DNA of 29,124 bases from Monoraphidium neglectum (Eukaryota > Chlorophyta > Chlorophyceae > Sphaeropleales > Selenastraceae), in assembly GCF_000611645.1 (NCBI RefSeq), contig NW_014013344.1, positions 1 through 29,124 of the forward strand. The letters run 5' to 3'. Under the pieces are notes generated by a model. That model was not told the DNA's origin, did not search any database, and saw only the letters and a list, made by a program, of their open reading frames with translations. A program made the translations under genes and the position numbers. Shown piece after piece: positions 11,287 through 21,381 of the stretch (position 1 is its first letter; every line of letters begins with the position of its first letter).

Positions 11287-11753
11287 AAATGGCGAGGAGA
11301 CTGTCCGTGCATTGCGATGCGAGCTTGTCAGTGGTCGCAACCAACAACTGCATGACATCCAGCACGAGCACAACCAACGAGAGCCATGCCAGTCCACACA
11401 ACACACTGCATGCTGCTGACAAGCATATCTGCACATGTCAGACATGCTGCACAGCGCACCCAGCCCTCTGTATATGGCACATGCATTGTAGAGTAAGTGC
11501 CTGGTGCCACAATAGGAGGGGGCAGCACTGCGCCGTGCCCCTGCCAACGCTTCTCGCCAAGCCTGACACGCATTGACCCGTTTGCAGCAGAGAAGCGCAC
11601 GCCGGAAGCCGCGGATGCGCCACATCAGAGAGCGACCACACTCCGGTGGCCGCACTGATGCTCCACCAGAGCAAAAATCTTGCAGATGGGGGGTCCGCCT
11701 TTGGAGCATCTCTGGCATGCGAAGACGCCAAGCTCCCGCTACTGCCGCTGCTG

Positions 11754-13929
11754 CTAGTGCCGCTTGCTCCCTGATACGTCCAGCGGGCGGTTGAAGCGCT
11801 CAGCCAGCTTGAAGAGCCTGATGATGTCGCCCTGCGGGGGGGCGGGGGGCGCGAGGGGAGGGGAGTCCGGTGACGATGAGATGGCCCATACTGGCAAGTG
11901 GAACCACCAAGATACAAGAGCGTTACGTGCTGCTGAGCAATCAAGAGAGCGCCCTGAAAAGAGCGCGTGCCTCGCGTTGCCCATATGTTCTGATCTGGGG
12001 CGACAGGCCACCCCTCAAATTGTCTCCTAGTCCGTCCACCCCTCGCCCCAACCCTCCATCCCCTGAACAGCCCCATCCCATGCGACCCAACCCTGACGCA
12101 TGCACCTGCAGACGGGAAACAACCCCCCATGAGTGCGCGCGCACACGCCTCGACGCACTGCACCCACCGTCCTGTAGTAATTTCTCTTGGAAGGGTCTGA
12201 ACCGACGGGGGGCAGGCGGCCCCACTCCTTGCCCTTCTCGTACAGAACCACCGCTGGCAGCTGATTTGACCAGGTGTTGCAGGTCATGCGCACCTCGGCC
12301 GCCGCACGGGGCCAGATGCTGACGTCAAAGGCCCCAAAGCGCAGCTTGCCGGATGAGAATCTGGTTTGGTTGGTGGGCGGGCACGCGGGCGGGTTGGTAG
12401 GTGGAAGGGTGGGGTGGTGGGCAAAGTAGGCCGGTTGGTGGGTGGGTCGGAATGGCGCACGCGAGAGGTGGCTGTAGGATAGCATTGTCACAGGCGCCAA
12501 GGTTGGCGGAGCAGGGTGGGGGTGGGGGCAACGGCAAAATCGGGGTGGCTTTTGTCCAAGACAGCTGATTGTGACAGGCCTGCTTTGCACATCAGCATCA
12601 ACCAAACCAGGTGCAAACGTGGAGGCAGGTGCTGCGGCCACGCCACAACATGAGCCACCGCATTTTGGTCACAACTGAAAGACGGTCGCGCTGCCTTTCG
12701 GGTTGCGGCTCCGCCAGGGGCTCACTCGCTGGCGACTTGGAGGAAGGAGGGCGCAGCTGCGACCGAGGTGCTGTGGACCGCCGAGTAGAAGAACACCTGC
12801 GGGTGGTGTGAGGGCGTCCAGCGTGATGCACCAGACCTGGGCCGCGGGGGAACCCAGCTAGGGCCCGCGACCACACCCCCGGGCTGGGGCGCGCCGTCGG
12901 GTCGGCCACCGCCACACGTCAGGCGCTGCACATGCCCCGGCCCGCCGTGCCGCCATGCCCCGCGTGAGGGGCCCCTTGCAAGGGAAGGCACACTGCCCAA
13001 CAAACGACGTCTCCCCTTGCCCTTGAAGCACCCCTTACCACACACCGACGCGCCCATACCACACCATCAAGACGCGATCCCTGGTTCCCCATTGCGCCCC
13101 ACCAAGGTCCCACGTGCGCGGCAGCGCACCATCGTGGCGTAGTCGTTGGAGAGGCTCGCCTCCTTTAGGGTCGTCGGCGTGAGGGACGCCACGTCACCTG
13201 GGGCCGGGCCGGGCGGGGGCGGGGACAGGGGCGAGGGCGCGAGCTCGCGCGGCTGCATCGGCGCGCAGCCACAAGAGCGCGGCCCCAGCTGATGCACGGC
13301 GTGCTGGATGCGACATGGGCAGTGGACGGCAGCCACCCCATTGCGCTTGCGTCAACTGCTCCGCCGCGCCCGGCGCACGTAGCTACGATGCCACTGCCTT
13401 GTTGTAAAGTCAGCACTGTGCGCCCCGCACCTGACTCTGCCAGGTCTATCATGGGCTGCGGCAGCAGGGCGTATGCGCCTGCATTGCAGGGGGGAGCGTA
13501 CAGCGCAGTGGCAGGGGCCGTTGGCGCACTGCAAGCGGCGGGGGAACTGGGCTTCCTGTGGCGAGCCACGGTGTTGACTGGGCAGGCCCGCGAGCACCTC
13601 TCTCAACTATGAGGGCCAGCCCACGACTGCATCATGAAGGAACTGCTATATTTTTTCTCCCCTCCCTCCCCCACTCCCTGCCCGGTCCTTGGACCCGGCC
13701 CCCTCACCCCAGAATGCCAGACAGTACCATGCCAGCAGGCGGAAGTCGATCATGAAGGCCATCATGCCCAGCACAGCCTGGTGGCGATCATGGTGGTGAT
13801 GCTGGTGTGTGTAAGTGTGTGTGTGTGAGTGCGCGCGTGCGCGCTAGACAGAGAACTCTCTCTCTCTCATGTAGAGAGATAGAGAGGTAGAGAGAGATAA
13901 ATAGATAGATAGAGAGAGAGAGAGAGAGA

Positions 13930-13975
<46 letters not shown>

Positions 13976-14458
13976 ACCCCCTTGCTTGCCTTGCTGTAGA
14001 AGAATGCATCGCTGGCGGCGTGGTCGGCCGAACGGCGACGCCACAGCCTGAAGGCGAGGACTGCGGCCAGCGCCAGGGCCGCCTGCTTCTCCTGAGGCCG
14101 CGGTACGGGTCCGGGGGAGGGGGGGCGCAGGTGAGTGTGTTGGACAGGCCGGTTGCCCTGGTGGGCGCGCGCGGCTTGAACATCTTGTCTGCTGCACCAC
14201 ATGTCAAGCAAGCCGCTGTTGCCGGCTTCACGCTTGGACGATGGGGCCTACGTCCGACGCGCTTTGCCCCCGCCACGCGTGCGACCAAGGCGGGTTCATG
14301 ACGCTCACCCAGGACAGCAGCTGCTCGTCCGTCTTGATCTGCCCGCGCCGGGTGTCAGGGTCCGACTTGGCAAACCATAGGCGCACTAAAACGTATGATC
14401 CCACAAGCAGCGTATTCACAATGTAGTAGCTCGTTGCAAAGCGCGGCACCGCGCCCAT
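11754..14458 (-). CDS. TMX2-like thioredoxin-related transmembrane protein
   Basis: TMX2 family proteins are ER/mitochondria-contact membrane proteins with a thioredoxin-like domain. Eight exons: 14458-14309, 14091-13990, 13777-13708, 13478-13431, 13197-13130, 12796-12726, 12360-12168, 11831-11754; 780 nt, 259 aa, phases consistent. The N-terminal half is membrane-rich: a hydrophobic segment near residues 12-31 (YYIVNTLLVGSYVLVRLWFA), KQAALALAAVLAF, and MIDFRLLAWYCLAFWGAY followed by a LLPQP motif as in TMX2. The thioredoxin part starts with VFFYSAVHSTSVAAAPSF (about 147-164), then LRFGAFDVSIWPRAAAEV, NQLPAVVLYEKGKEWGRLP and IIRLFKLAERF, matching the order in TMX2. The usual CxxC site is absent: the matching stretch is AVHSTS. 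The C-terminus SKRH is basic but not a clean KKxx signal. Exon 2 either uses a GC donor (AAG/GCAAGC) or ends 12 nt later at a GT; both keep frame. Confidence 0.8.
12361..12480. repeat. G-rich GGTTGG/GGTGGG tract in TMX2-like intron 6
   Basis: Roughly 100 nt of closely spaced G-runs of 2-4 (TTGGTGGGCGGGCACG-like, GGGTGGGGTGGTGGG). It lies next to the exon 7 acceptor. On the sense (minus) strand it is C-rich (CCAACC/CCCACC) and so doubles as the pyrimidine tract. The plus strand has G-quadruplex potential. Confidence 0.6.
13855..13976. repeat. Compound (GA)n-(TG)n microsatellite in TMX2-like intron 2
   Basis: A CT block, then GA/GATA repeats (AGAGAGAGAG, ATAGATAGATAG), then about 20 TG units ending near 13973. 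The CT and GA parts can fold back on each other. The tract fills most of the 212-nt intron and reaches to within about 15 nt of the exon 2 donor. Confidence 0.95.
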
Positions 14459-15625
14459 CGCAGCCGTGGCCTGCTTGTGCTAGTGCTTTGTGCTGCTGCT
14501 TGTGCTGTGTTCGTCGATGGTACTCCACGGTGCTGGGCCGATGGCGCTGCTTGCTGTGCTGTTGAGTGATGTTGACTTCTGCGATGTATGCTAATGGATC
14601 AGGATCCCGCAGCGAGAAAGATCACCGTCCAGCCGAGCCAGCGGCACGTTGATGGCACCGCGCGACGACAATTAGTTTGTGCGATCCATCCTAGCAGTGG
14701 AAGAATGCAATCCATTCATGTGCATGGTCACTGCATATTGTACAGGTGAGCAGTGCAGCTGTCTCCACGAAGCGGGTGTGTTGCGTGCGGGGGTCACCCT
14801 GATGACACTGTCCACGCTGACCGCAGCAAGAGTGTGCGCTGGGTGATTGGATAGCCACTGCATGTATGCTAAAGGACACAGGCGTGCAAAGTGGTGTACT
14901 ACTCTGGGCTGCACCACGAGCTGGGTGGTGATCACTACATGCTGACCCATACAGATGTCATGCATTGAACTGTGTGCTCTGACCGCTTGTGAAACCAAAG
15001 TATGGTCCTGTCACCTTTGCCAATCATGGATATGCACGTATGAGCAACCAATAGCATACCCAGCGCCACGGCCCCTCACAGCGACCAGAGCTTTACCCTG
15101 TGCAGCTTGCGCACAGTTGAGGGCTGTTGCAGGTGAGCAAATGCACCAACATGAGCTGGGATGAGAGTAAGAACATCATGGTAGGTCAGAAGGTCACGGG
15201 GTCGTTGAGTGGGGCAGGGACAATGAATGCATAAGTCTCCAGATTAAAGCATGAGGTGCGTCAGCGGTTACGTCATTTAGTCAGCAGCCAAGGGCCGCAG
15301 AGCTGCAGGACACCCCCCAACGCCCAAACCCCCAGCGCAAGGTCTTCAAAAGCGTGACAAGTAGTAACGCCAGCATGCGATATGCCGCCCGGGGCACGCA
15401 GGGCCGCCGTTCGCGAGCGTGCAAGCACCTTGTAGCCGGGCCCTCGGGCATTCGCAGAGTGGCGACTCGGCCTCCCCGACCCATGAGCCGGGGTGCTGCA
15501 ACCAAAGCTGCAAATCCATGCGACGGGGAGAGGCCGATTCCGTCCACGACCCGGCCTCCCCGCCGCCCGCGGCAGCCCGCACCTTGCCCCAACCCGCGGC
15601 CGCCTGCCTTGCCAGGCACGCCCTG
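14459..15625. other. Intergenic: TMX2-like promoter and CCDC81-like 3' UTR
   Basis: About 1.2 kb without a supportable gene. Short open frames on both strands show no family resemblance and have the wrong composition. The right part (15250-15625) is GC-rich and is probably 3' UTR of the CCDC81-like gene, although I find no TGTAA on the minus strand here. The left part, AT-richer, is presumably the promoter of the TMX2-like gene. No RNA gene seen. Confidence 0.55.
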
Positions 15626-17032
15626 TCACCATCCGTCGCCGTATCCCCCGTACCCCTCTGACGCGCCGCCCTGTCCAAGGTGGTCGCGCTCCGGCAGCAC
15701 AAAGCGCTGCACCGGCGCCGCGTACAGCCGCTGCTGGGCCGCGGGGCGGCGGGAGTGCAGGAGGTCGCTCACGTGGTCCAGCTGGTTTGTGGGCTTGACC
15801 TGCGCGTGCACGCACGCGCATGTGCGCATAGGTGTGTGTGTGTGTGTGTCAGAGAGAGTATTCGTGCGTGTGTGCGCGTGTGTGTGCATGTGCATGTGTG
15901 TGTGTGCATGTGTGTGTGTGTGTGTGTGTTTGGGGGGGGGCTTGATATGCAGGTGTGCCTGGTTGAGCGGGGTTTGTTCGAGCCTGCCTTGGCACGCGCG
16001 TGTATCTCTGTAGGGGCGTGGAGGTGTCATTAAGTGGGTTGGTGTGCGTGAAGAAGCTGCAGACGTACATCGGCCAAGTGTCACGCGAGGTTGAAGGTGG
16101 CTCAAATCAGGCGCATCCCATGCTTGGTAGGCTCCGGGCCTGCGGGCAAAACGCGACGCCCATTGCTGCGGCGGCTGGCTGCGCAACTAAAGGCCCTGAC
16201 GCTGACGGCCCCGGGCCCTGGCGCCGCCGCGCCTCCCCCTCCTTCGCCCGCGCGGCCTCACCTCTGGAGACCGCACCCTCTCCGCGATCCCTGCCGCCAC
16301 CTGCGGGCTGCGCAGCTCCGCCCTGTACTGCGCCACCTCATCTCGGTTCAGCGGCTCCTCGCCCACCTGACAGCATCCAAGAGGTGCGGGAAGCGGACGG
16401 CGCGCCGCGGCCCGTGTGCCAGTGGGTGGGGATCGTTGGCGTTGTCAGGGCGAGCGCCCTCAGCTGACATGCCTGGCGTTCGTGCGAACCTGAGCGAGCC
16501 GGCGCCCCGGTTTTGAACAAGCCCCACCTCCAATCGTCCCAGAGCAGGGCGCCGGCCCCGTCCGCCCTTGGCCCCCCCCACCAGCCCGCTGCGCGCGTCG
16601 GACGCCCGCACCCCCCGCCCCCGGCGCGCCTTCGGCGTGATGGCGCGCCGGTCGCGCCCCTGCCTCAGCCGCCCGAAGTGGTACTTATTGAACTCATCAT
16701 ACTCCGCCCTGGAGCGCGGCGATATCATGTTCTGGAGGTAGTGGTTCAGCGGCGGCGGCGGCGGGCTGCCGGGGGGCGCGCCCGCGCCGGGGGCGCCCGC
16801 CGCGGGCCAGGGCGCAGCGTACTGCGGGTTGGGAGGGGGCGCGTGTTCGGCGATCGGGACGGCTCCAGGTTGCGGATCCCAATTCTGCCGGCTCATGTTG
16901 GTGCTGGGCGAGTTGCAGTGACACGTGCACTCCTGCGGCAGCAGAACCCCACCCTTATTGAGAGCGCACCGAGTCTTGCTGAAACTGTGGGGTGATATCC
17001 TCCACAATGAGCGGCGCGGCTGGCCGCCGCTG

Positions 17033-17063
<31 letters not shown>

Positions 17064-20048
17064 GGCGGCGGCGGCGGCGGCGAGTGCTGAACTACGAACC
17101 GCTGCGCCTGCTGCTGCTGCTGCGGAGCCGGCGCCGGCGAGGGCGCGCCGAAAGGCGCCAGCGCCTGCTGGGGGCCAGAGCTTGGCCGGATAAGCGCTTG
17201 CTGCTGCTGGTGCTGTTGCTGCTGCAGGGGGTGAAATGGGACCCGGGTTCATTGTATTGCCAGCCGACAAAGTGCCAACACCAGTTCAAGTGGGATGTTG
17301 ATGGTGAGCAAGCAGACCAGGACAGCGCTCCTGTGGGCTGTTACCACCTACCTGTTGTTGTGTTGGCGCCGCGCCTAATGCATGACCACAGAATTCAAGT
17401 CGACGCAGGGATTTTCTCGCGCGCCCGTTCTTTCTCTTTCCCTGTTTTCTCCCCTCCCCGACACATGTATACAAGCACGCGCGTCACCCCGCCCCCCCCC
17501 CCACACACACACACACACAGAATGCACGCAACCGCGCATGCACGCCCCTCCCCCCTTACGCACGCGCACAAGCACTTGCCCGCACACACCCCACAAACCT
17601 CCATCCCTGAACACGACCGCAGCAACAGACTCGTGTGCATTAGCAGGTGCACCCACCATGTGGCGTCCCACAATGGTCATTTCCAAGTCCTGAGTGAAAG
17701 TCAGGTAGTGAACAAAGCGCCCGGTGGTGCCTGCGAGCAACAAGCGCGGGGACAGGGTTGCGTTGGGTAGCCGCCGGGCAGCTTCCAGGCGCGTGCCGAG
17801 ACGGAGCGGCTCAGGGCTAGCAGCTAGCACAATGCAGCTTGGAGAGCGGGGCGAGCTGGGGGAGATTGCAGCGTGCCGGTGGGAGGGGCCCGGGGCCCGC
17901 GCCAGGGCCAGCTCGCACCATAGGTGTGTAACGTCAGCAGGTCCAGCATGGTGGCGCCGTCCACCGCCTGCAGCACCTCCCGGCAGTCCTTCTGCAGCCA
18001 CGCCTCCAGCTGGGCCCGCGCCACCGCGCCGCTGCGGGTCCTGCGCGCGTCCAGCCGCACGGGGCGGCGCTTGATCCGAGCTCGGCCACGCAGCGGGCGG
18101 CGCGGGGCCGCACTGCCTGGGCCGCAGCGGACGGCAACGGCGCCCTTCCACGGAAGCCCGCTGCGCAGCCCTGTGGCGTCACGCAGCCCGTGCCTTGCAG
18201 GCAGGCGCCCTGCAGGCAGGCGCCCTGCAGGCAGGCGAAGAGGCAGGCAGGCGAAGGGGCAAGCAGGCGCAGGCAGGGCCCTCACCTGTCTGCAGAGCGG
18301 CAGAGGCGCAGAAGGTGCTGAAGCACGTCCCCAAACTGGTCACCCACCGACCCCACCGCCACCACCGGCGCGTCGTACGCCAGGTCAGCGCCGGACAGCC
18401 CCTGCGGCTGCAGCACCGGCGCCGGCGGCTGCGGCGGCGGCAGCTGCAGCTGCAGCTGCGGCGTCGCCGCGCGCGCGGCGGGCGGCGGCGTGGCGCGCGA
18501 GGCGGGCCTGCGTTTCGCGAGGGCGAGCGCGAGCAATCAGCAAGCCTTTTTAGACAGCAGAAGCCTGCGGGTCACACAGCAGCGCCGCGAAAGCCCTGAC
18601 AGCGACACTGCACAGTGGAAGCGTCCTTCACACGCGCCAGCCAACCGCCGCCCACCTGCTGGCAGCAGCCGGTTCATGTAATTCAGGCAGCTCCGCTATG
18701 CTGTAGCTGGGCGACTCCTGGAGTGGGGGGAACCGGAGAACCAACATGCTGATTCCGACCTGTGCCTGCCGCCGGCTGCAGAGGGTAGCGCGAGCGAGCC
18801 GCGCGGCGCGCACCGGCCGCCCCCGGCTGCCTTGCTGCAACCCGCCGCACCAAGCCGGACGCCGTCCACTGCAAATCAGCGCTCGCTGTGGACGACGTGC
18901 TCGCACGCGGAGCGCGCCCGCGCGCCGCTCACCGGCCGCACCCCGAGCTCCAGGGCCTCGACCAGGCCGCTGTCAAAAACGAACTCGATGCGCCCCGCAC
19001 GGTTGCGCACCAGCTGCCCCACGCCCGAGAATTCGACCTGCAACCGCGGACGGGGGGCCCGCGCGGCGCTTGTAGGCGGCGGGTGATGGGGCAGGGTGTC
19101 GCTTGCCATCGCTGCTGCGCAAGATGCGGCAGCTGCCCACTGCATTTTTTTGCAGCAAACAACAAGGAGTTCGGAGCCCATGGCGCGCACCCCCGAAAGC
19201 TGCCGGAGCCTCCGATCCCAGTCAACAAATACTCATGAGCGCCATCCCCTGCCGGGGGCTGCCTTGACGCGGCCGGGCGAGCACATCACCAGCGGGGCCC
19301 CCGCCGCCCTCAAACCCCAGGGCCCACCTTGAGGCTGTGCCCCGCCACGATGTGTTCGGCCAGGCGCTGCAGTATCTCCACGACCACGTGCTGCGCGACG
19401 GCGCGATGCGTCTGCGCGGCCTGCGCGAGCGCCTGGTAATGAAGCTGCACAATCGGTGTCCGGTCTGGGGGGCGGGCGGGCGGAGGCGGGCGGTGGGGTG
19501 ACGCGTGGCCCTTGCGGCAGCGTTTCGGATTGGACGCGAAGCGCCGCGCCCCTCGTAGCGTAATCATATGTATCTGGCTGGGCTGGGGGCGGGGCTGACC
19601 CGGCGGATTGCGCGAGGAGGGGCAGAGATGAAGAGACAGGGGCGCTCACTCATTAGGCGGTACTTGCCGCGCTCCTGCGACACGCCACCAAACCGCCCGT
19701 CCAGCAGGCTGAAGCTGGGCCGGAACCGCTTAAACGCGGCGTAGCGGTCCTCCAGAGCCTGGCCCACGACGAACATCCCGAGCCCCGGCAGCAGCACGCC
19801 CTGCGCGCACAAGCGCAACGCTTAGCATCGCCCTGGCGCAGCACACTGTTCGAAGGCGGCGGTGTGTGGTGCCACACCTTGTGGCACCGCAGCGAGGTGC
19901 TGATGTAGCTGCATAAATTGTTCCACAACGCCCGCACGCCACGGGGCGTGATTTGATTGCGAATGGCATAGGTGCTGTTCGCAGCGTCCACCAGCAGCCG
20001 GTCGTTATCATAGGGCCACCCGGCTCTCAGAAATAGTGCATTTGACAT
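15626..20048 (-). CDS. CCDC81-like protein with tandem HU-type domains
   Basis: CCDC81 proteins carry eukaryotic versions of the bacterial HU/IHF fold and are linked to the centrosome/cilium. Exons: 20048-19878, 19800-19650, 19464-19328, 19037-18933, 18717-18656, 18507-18286, 18160-17919 (or from 18040), 17730-17657, 17221-16970, 16884-16528 (or from 16932, which leaves only a 37-nt intron), 16366-16262, 15799-15626; about 640-680 aa, phases consistent. HU domain 1, about residues 33-106: [17 protein letters not shown], then [13 protein letters not shown] and [14 protein letters not shown] domain 2, about 107-188: [47 protein letters not shown]. Beyond residue ~190 I recognise no family: a conserved-looking block ([57 protein letters not shown]), a Gln/Pro-rich linker with nine CAG-coded Gln, then [19 protein letters not shown] and [17 protein letters not shown]. 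The HU call is firm; the join of the two halves rests on phase only. Confidence 0.75.
15834..15939. repeat. (TG)n microsatellite in CCDC81-like intron 11
   Basis: Interrupted TG/TGTGCG repeats with AGAGAG and GTGCATG interruptions, ending in a run of nine G. Sense strand is CA-rich. It sits 35-140 nt upstream of the last exon's acceptor (15800). Confidence 0.9.
17036..17062. repeat. (CTG/CAG)9 tract coding polyglutamine
   Basis: Nine CTG units on the plus strand, read as CAG on the minus strand, coding nine Gln after a run of Pro in the CCDC81-like exon 9. Two shorter Gln runs (near 17115 and 17200) lie in the same exon, giving a Gln/Pro-rich linker. Confidence 0.9.
18193..18237. repeat. Three 15-nt tandem repeats in CCDC81-like intron 6
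   Basis: Unit C-C-[TC]-TGCAGGCAGGCG at 18193-18207, 18208-18222 and 18223-18237; the last two copies are identical and further AGGCAGGCG fragments follow. It lies in the short intron between exons 6 and 7. Each unit carries a TGCAG, so on the plus strand it resembles repeated acceptors, but the gene is read from the other strand. Confidence 0.9.
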
Positions 20049-21381
20049 ATTTACACGGGATTCAGCTAGGGACTAGGCGCAGATCTGGGTGCATCTTCCG
20101 TTGTTACGTCGCACGGGGCGCAGGCCTGGTTTGTGGTATTGACCAATACAAGTGCAAATGCGGTGGCGAACATCATGCCGGGGGCAGATCTGGCCTTGTA
20201 GGCGACGCCCGCCTGCTGGCAGCTGCGCCGCTGGTCCATGAGCCAGCCAAGGGGTCCCAGCAGTGCGCACTGCACAGCGGCAGTCCCCGACACAGGAAGA
20301 CAACCGCTGACTTTGCAGCCAGTCCCAGCGGGGACGACGCGTTTGCACAGAAGCGCCGCACCCTTTTGACGCCAAATAATCAGCATGATTGCAAACGCGT
20401 GCAGCAGTTGTGGGCGTGCAGAACTCGAGTATCCTAGATCTATGGCTAGGGGGGGCCAAGAACGTGCTTAAACCTTGATGAAGCCCTGCCCTGCCAATGC
20501 TACTATGTCATATGCGCTTGCATCAACTATAACTGGCCTGTCGAGCACACTTCTGACCTGGCAAATGAGTGCGAGGCCAGGCGGCATGCAGCGTGTGCAG
20601 AGCGAATTCAAATCAGCAAGCATGTCTGCACCCGCTTGCTCGGGATAACAAGCAGCGCAGCAAGTAATGGGTTACAGGCCGCCATACCAAGGTGCACGCG
20701 GCACGTGCTGCTCGCATGATCCTATTGCTATTGTAGCATGTTGTGCAGTGTGGAGATGCAGTGTCTCACTGCCAGCCAGACACTGGAGCTCTGTGGGTAA
20801 CAAAACAGTGCCTGAACTTGCCACAGACGCAGGCGGCCGACTGGCGCGCATGCGCAGCCTCAAAATTCGACCACGCCTGCTGTCCGTGCGCGCCGACCAA
20901 TTATGACGCGCGCGAATTACAAAACAGAGACAACGGCCGTCATCGACCGGTCAGCAAACAAAAAAAACGAGGGTCGTGGGCGGCACGGCCGCGCGCCTGA
21001 GCAGTGCCCGGCGCACCCGCCATGCGGGCGGCCAGCCAAGCGCTTGCCATGCGCACGGCTCTGAGTCAACAACAATTGTTGCCAATCCACCAAGGCGGCG
21101 ACACCTCTGGTGGCCTCATCACATTGAACGCCCCTGCCCAAACGGGCAGCTGATCCAGGGGCCGGCTAGCAGGTACACACGTTGCTGAAGGTACAAGATT
21201 CTGCGCCCCGCCTTGGGAACCCCCTCCGCCGAATCAGCGCCCTCCCGACGCCCCACGAGACAAAAGGTGCCCCATTGCCCAGCCCTGCAGGTGGCGTTGC
21301 GCCTCAACTCGGTCCTCACACGCCCATGCAGCGCGCAGCTGGATGGCCTCTGCAAGTGCTCGATCACTCCATGGGGCAGGA
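20049..21381. other. Intergenic: CCDC81-like promoter and 3' UTR of the W-R-A repeat gene
   Basis: About 1.3 kb with no frame that joins to a neighbour or resembles a family. Minus-strand TGTAA occurs at 20917-20921 and 20672-20676, either of which could end the transcript stopping at 21382. The zone nearest 20049 should hold the CCDC81-like promoter; it is AT-richer than the coding regions. No tRNA or other RNA gene seen. Confidence 0.55.
20917..20921 (-). terminator. Putative TGTAA polyadenylation signal of the W-R-A repeat gene
   Basis: TGTAA on the minus strand, about 460 nt past the stop at 21382; a second copy is at 20672-20676. Pentamer and position are the only support. Confidence 0.3.

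Larger units (their letters stand above)
11022..11753. other. Intergenic: PEPCK promoter/5' UTR and TMX2-like 3' UTR
   Basis: No supported gene. An AT-rich tract (ATATATAT, 11103-11110) lies about 85 nt upstream of the PEPCK start codon. TGTAA on the minus strand at 11282-11286 could end the TMX2-like transcript. Composition is less GC-rich than the exons, with no conserved frame. Confidence 0.6.

Noticed and set aside
13855..13976. Possible transposon end or telomere-like array
   Set aside because: Only simple GA/GATA/TG units, no terminal inverted repeats, no coding remnant and no target-site duplication.
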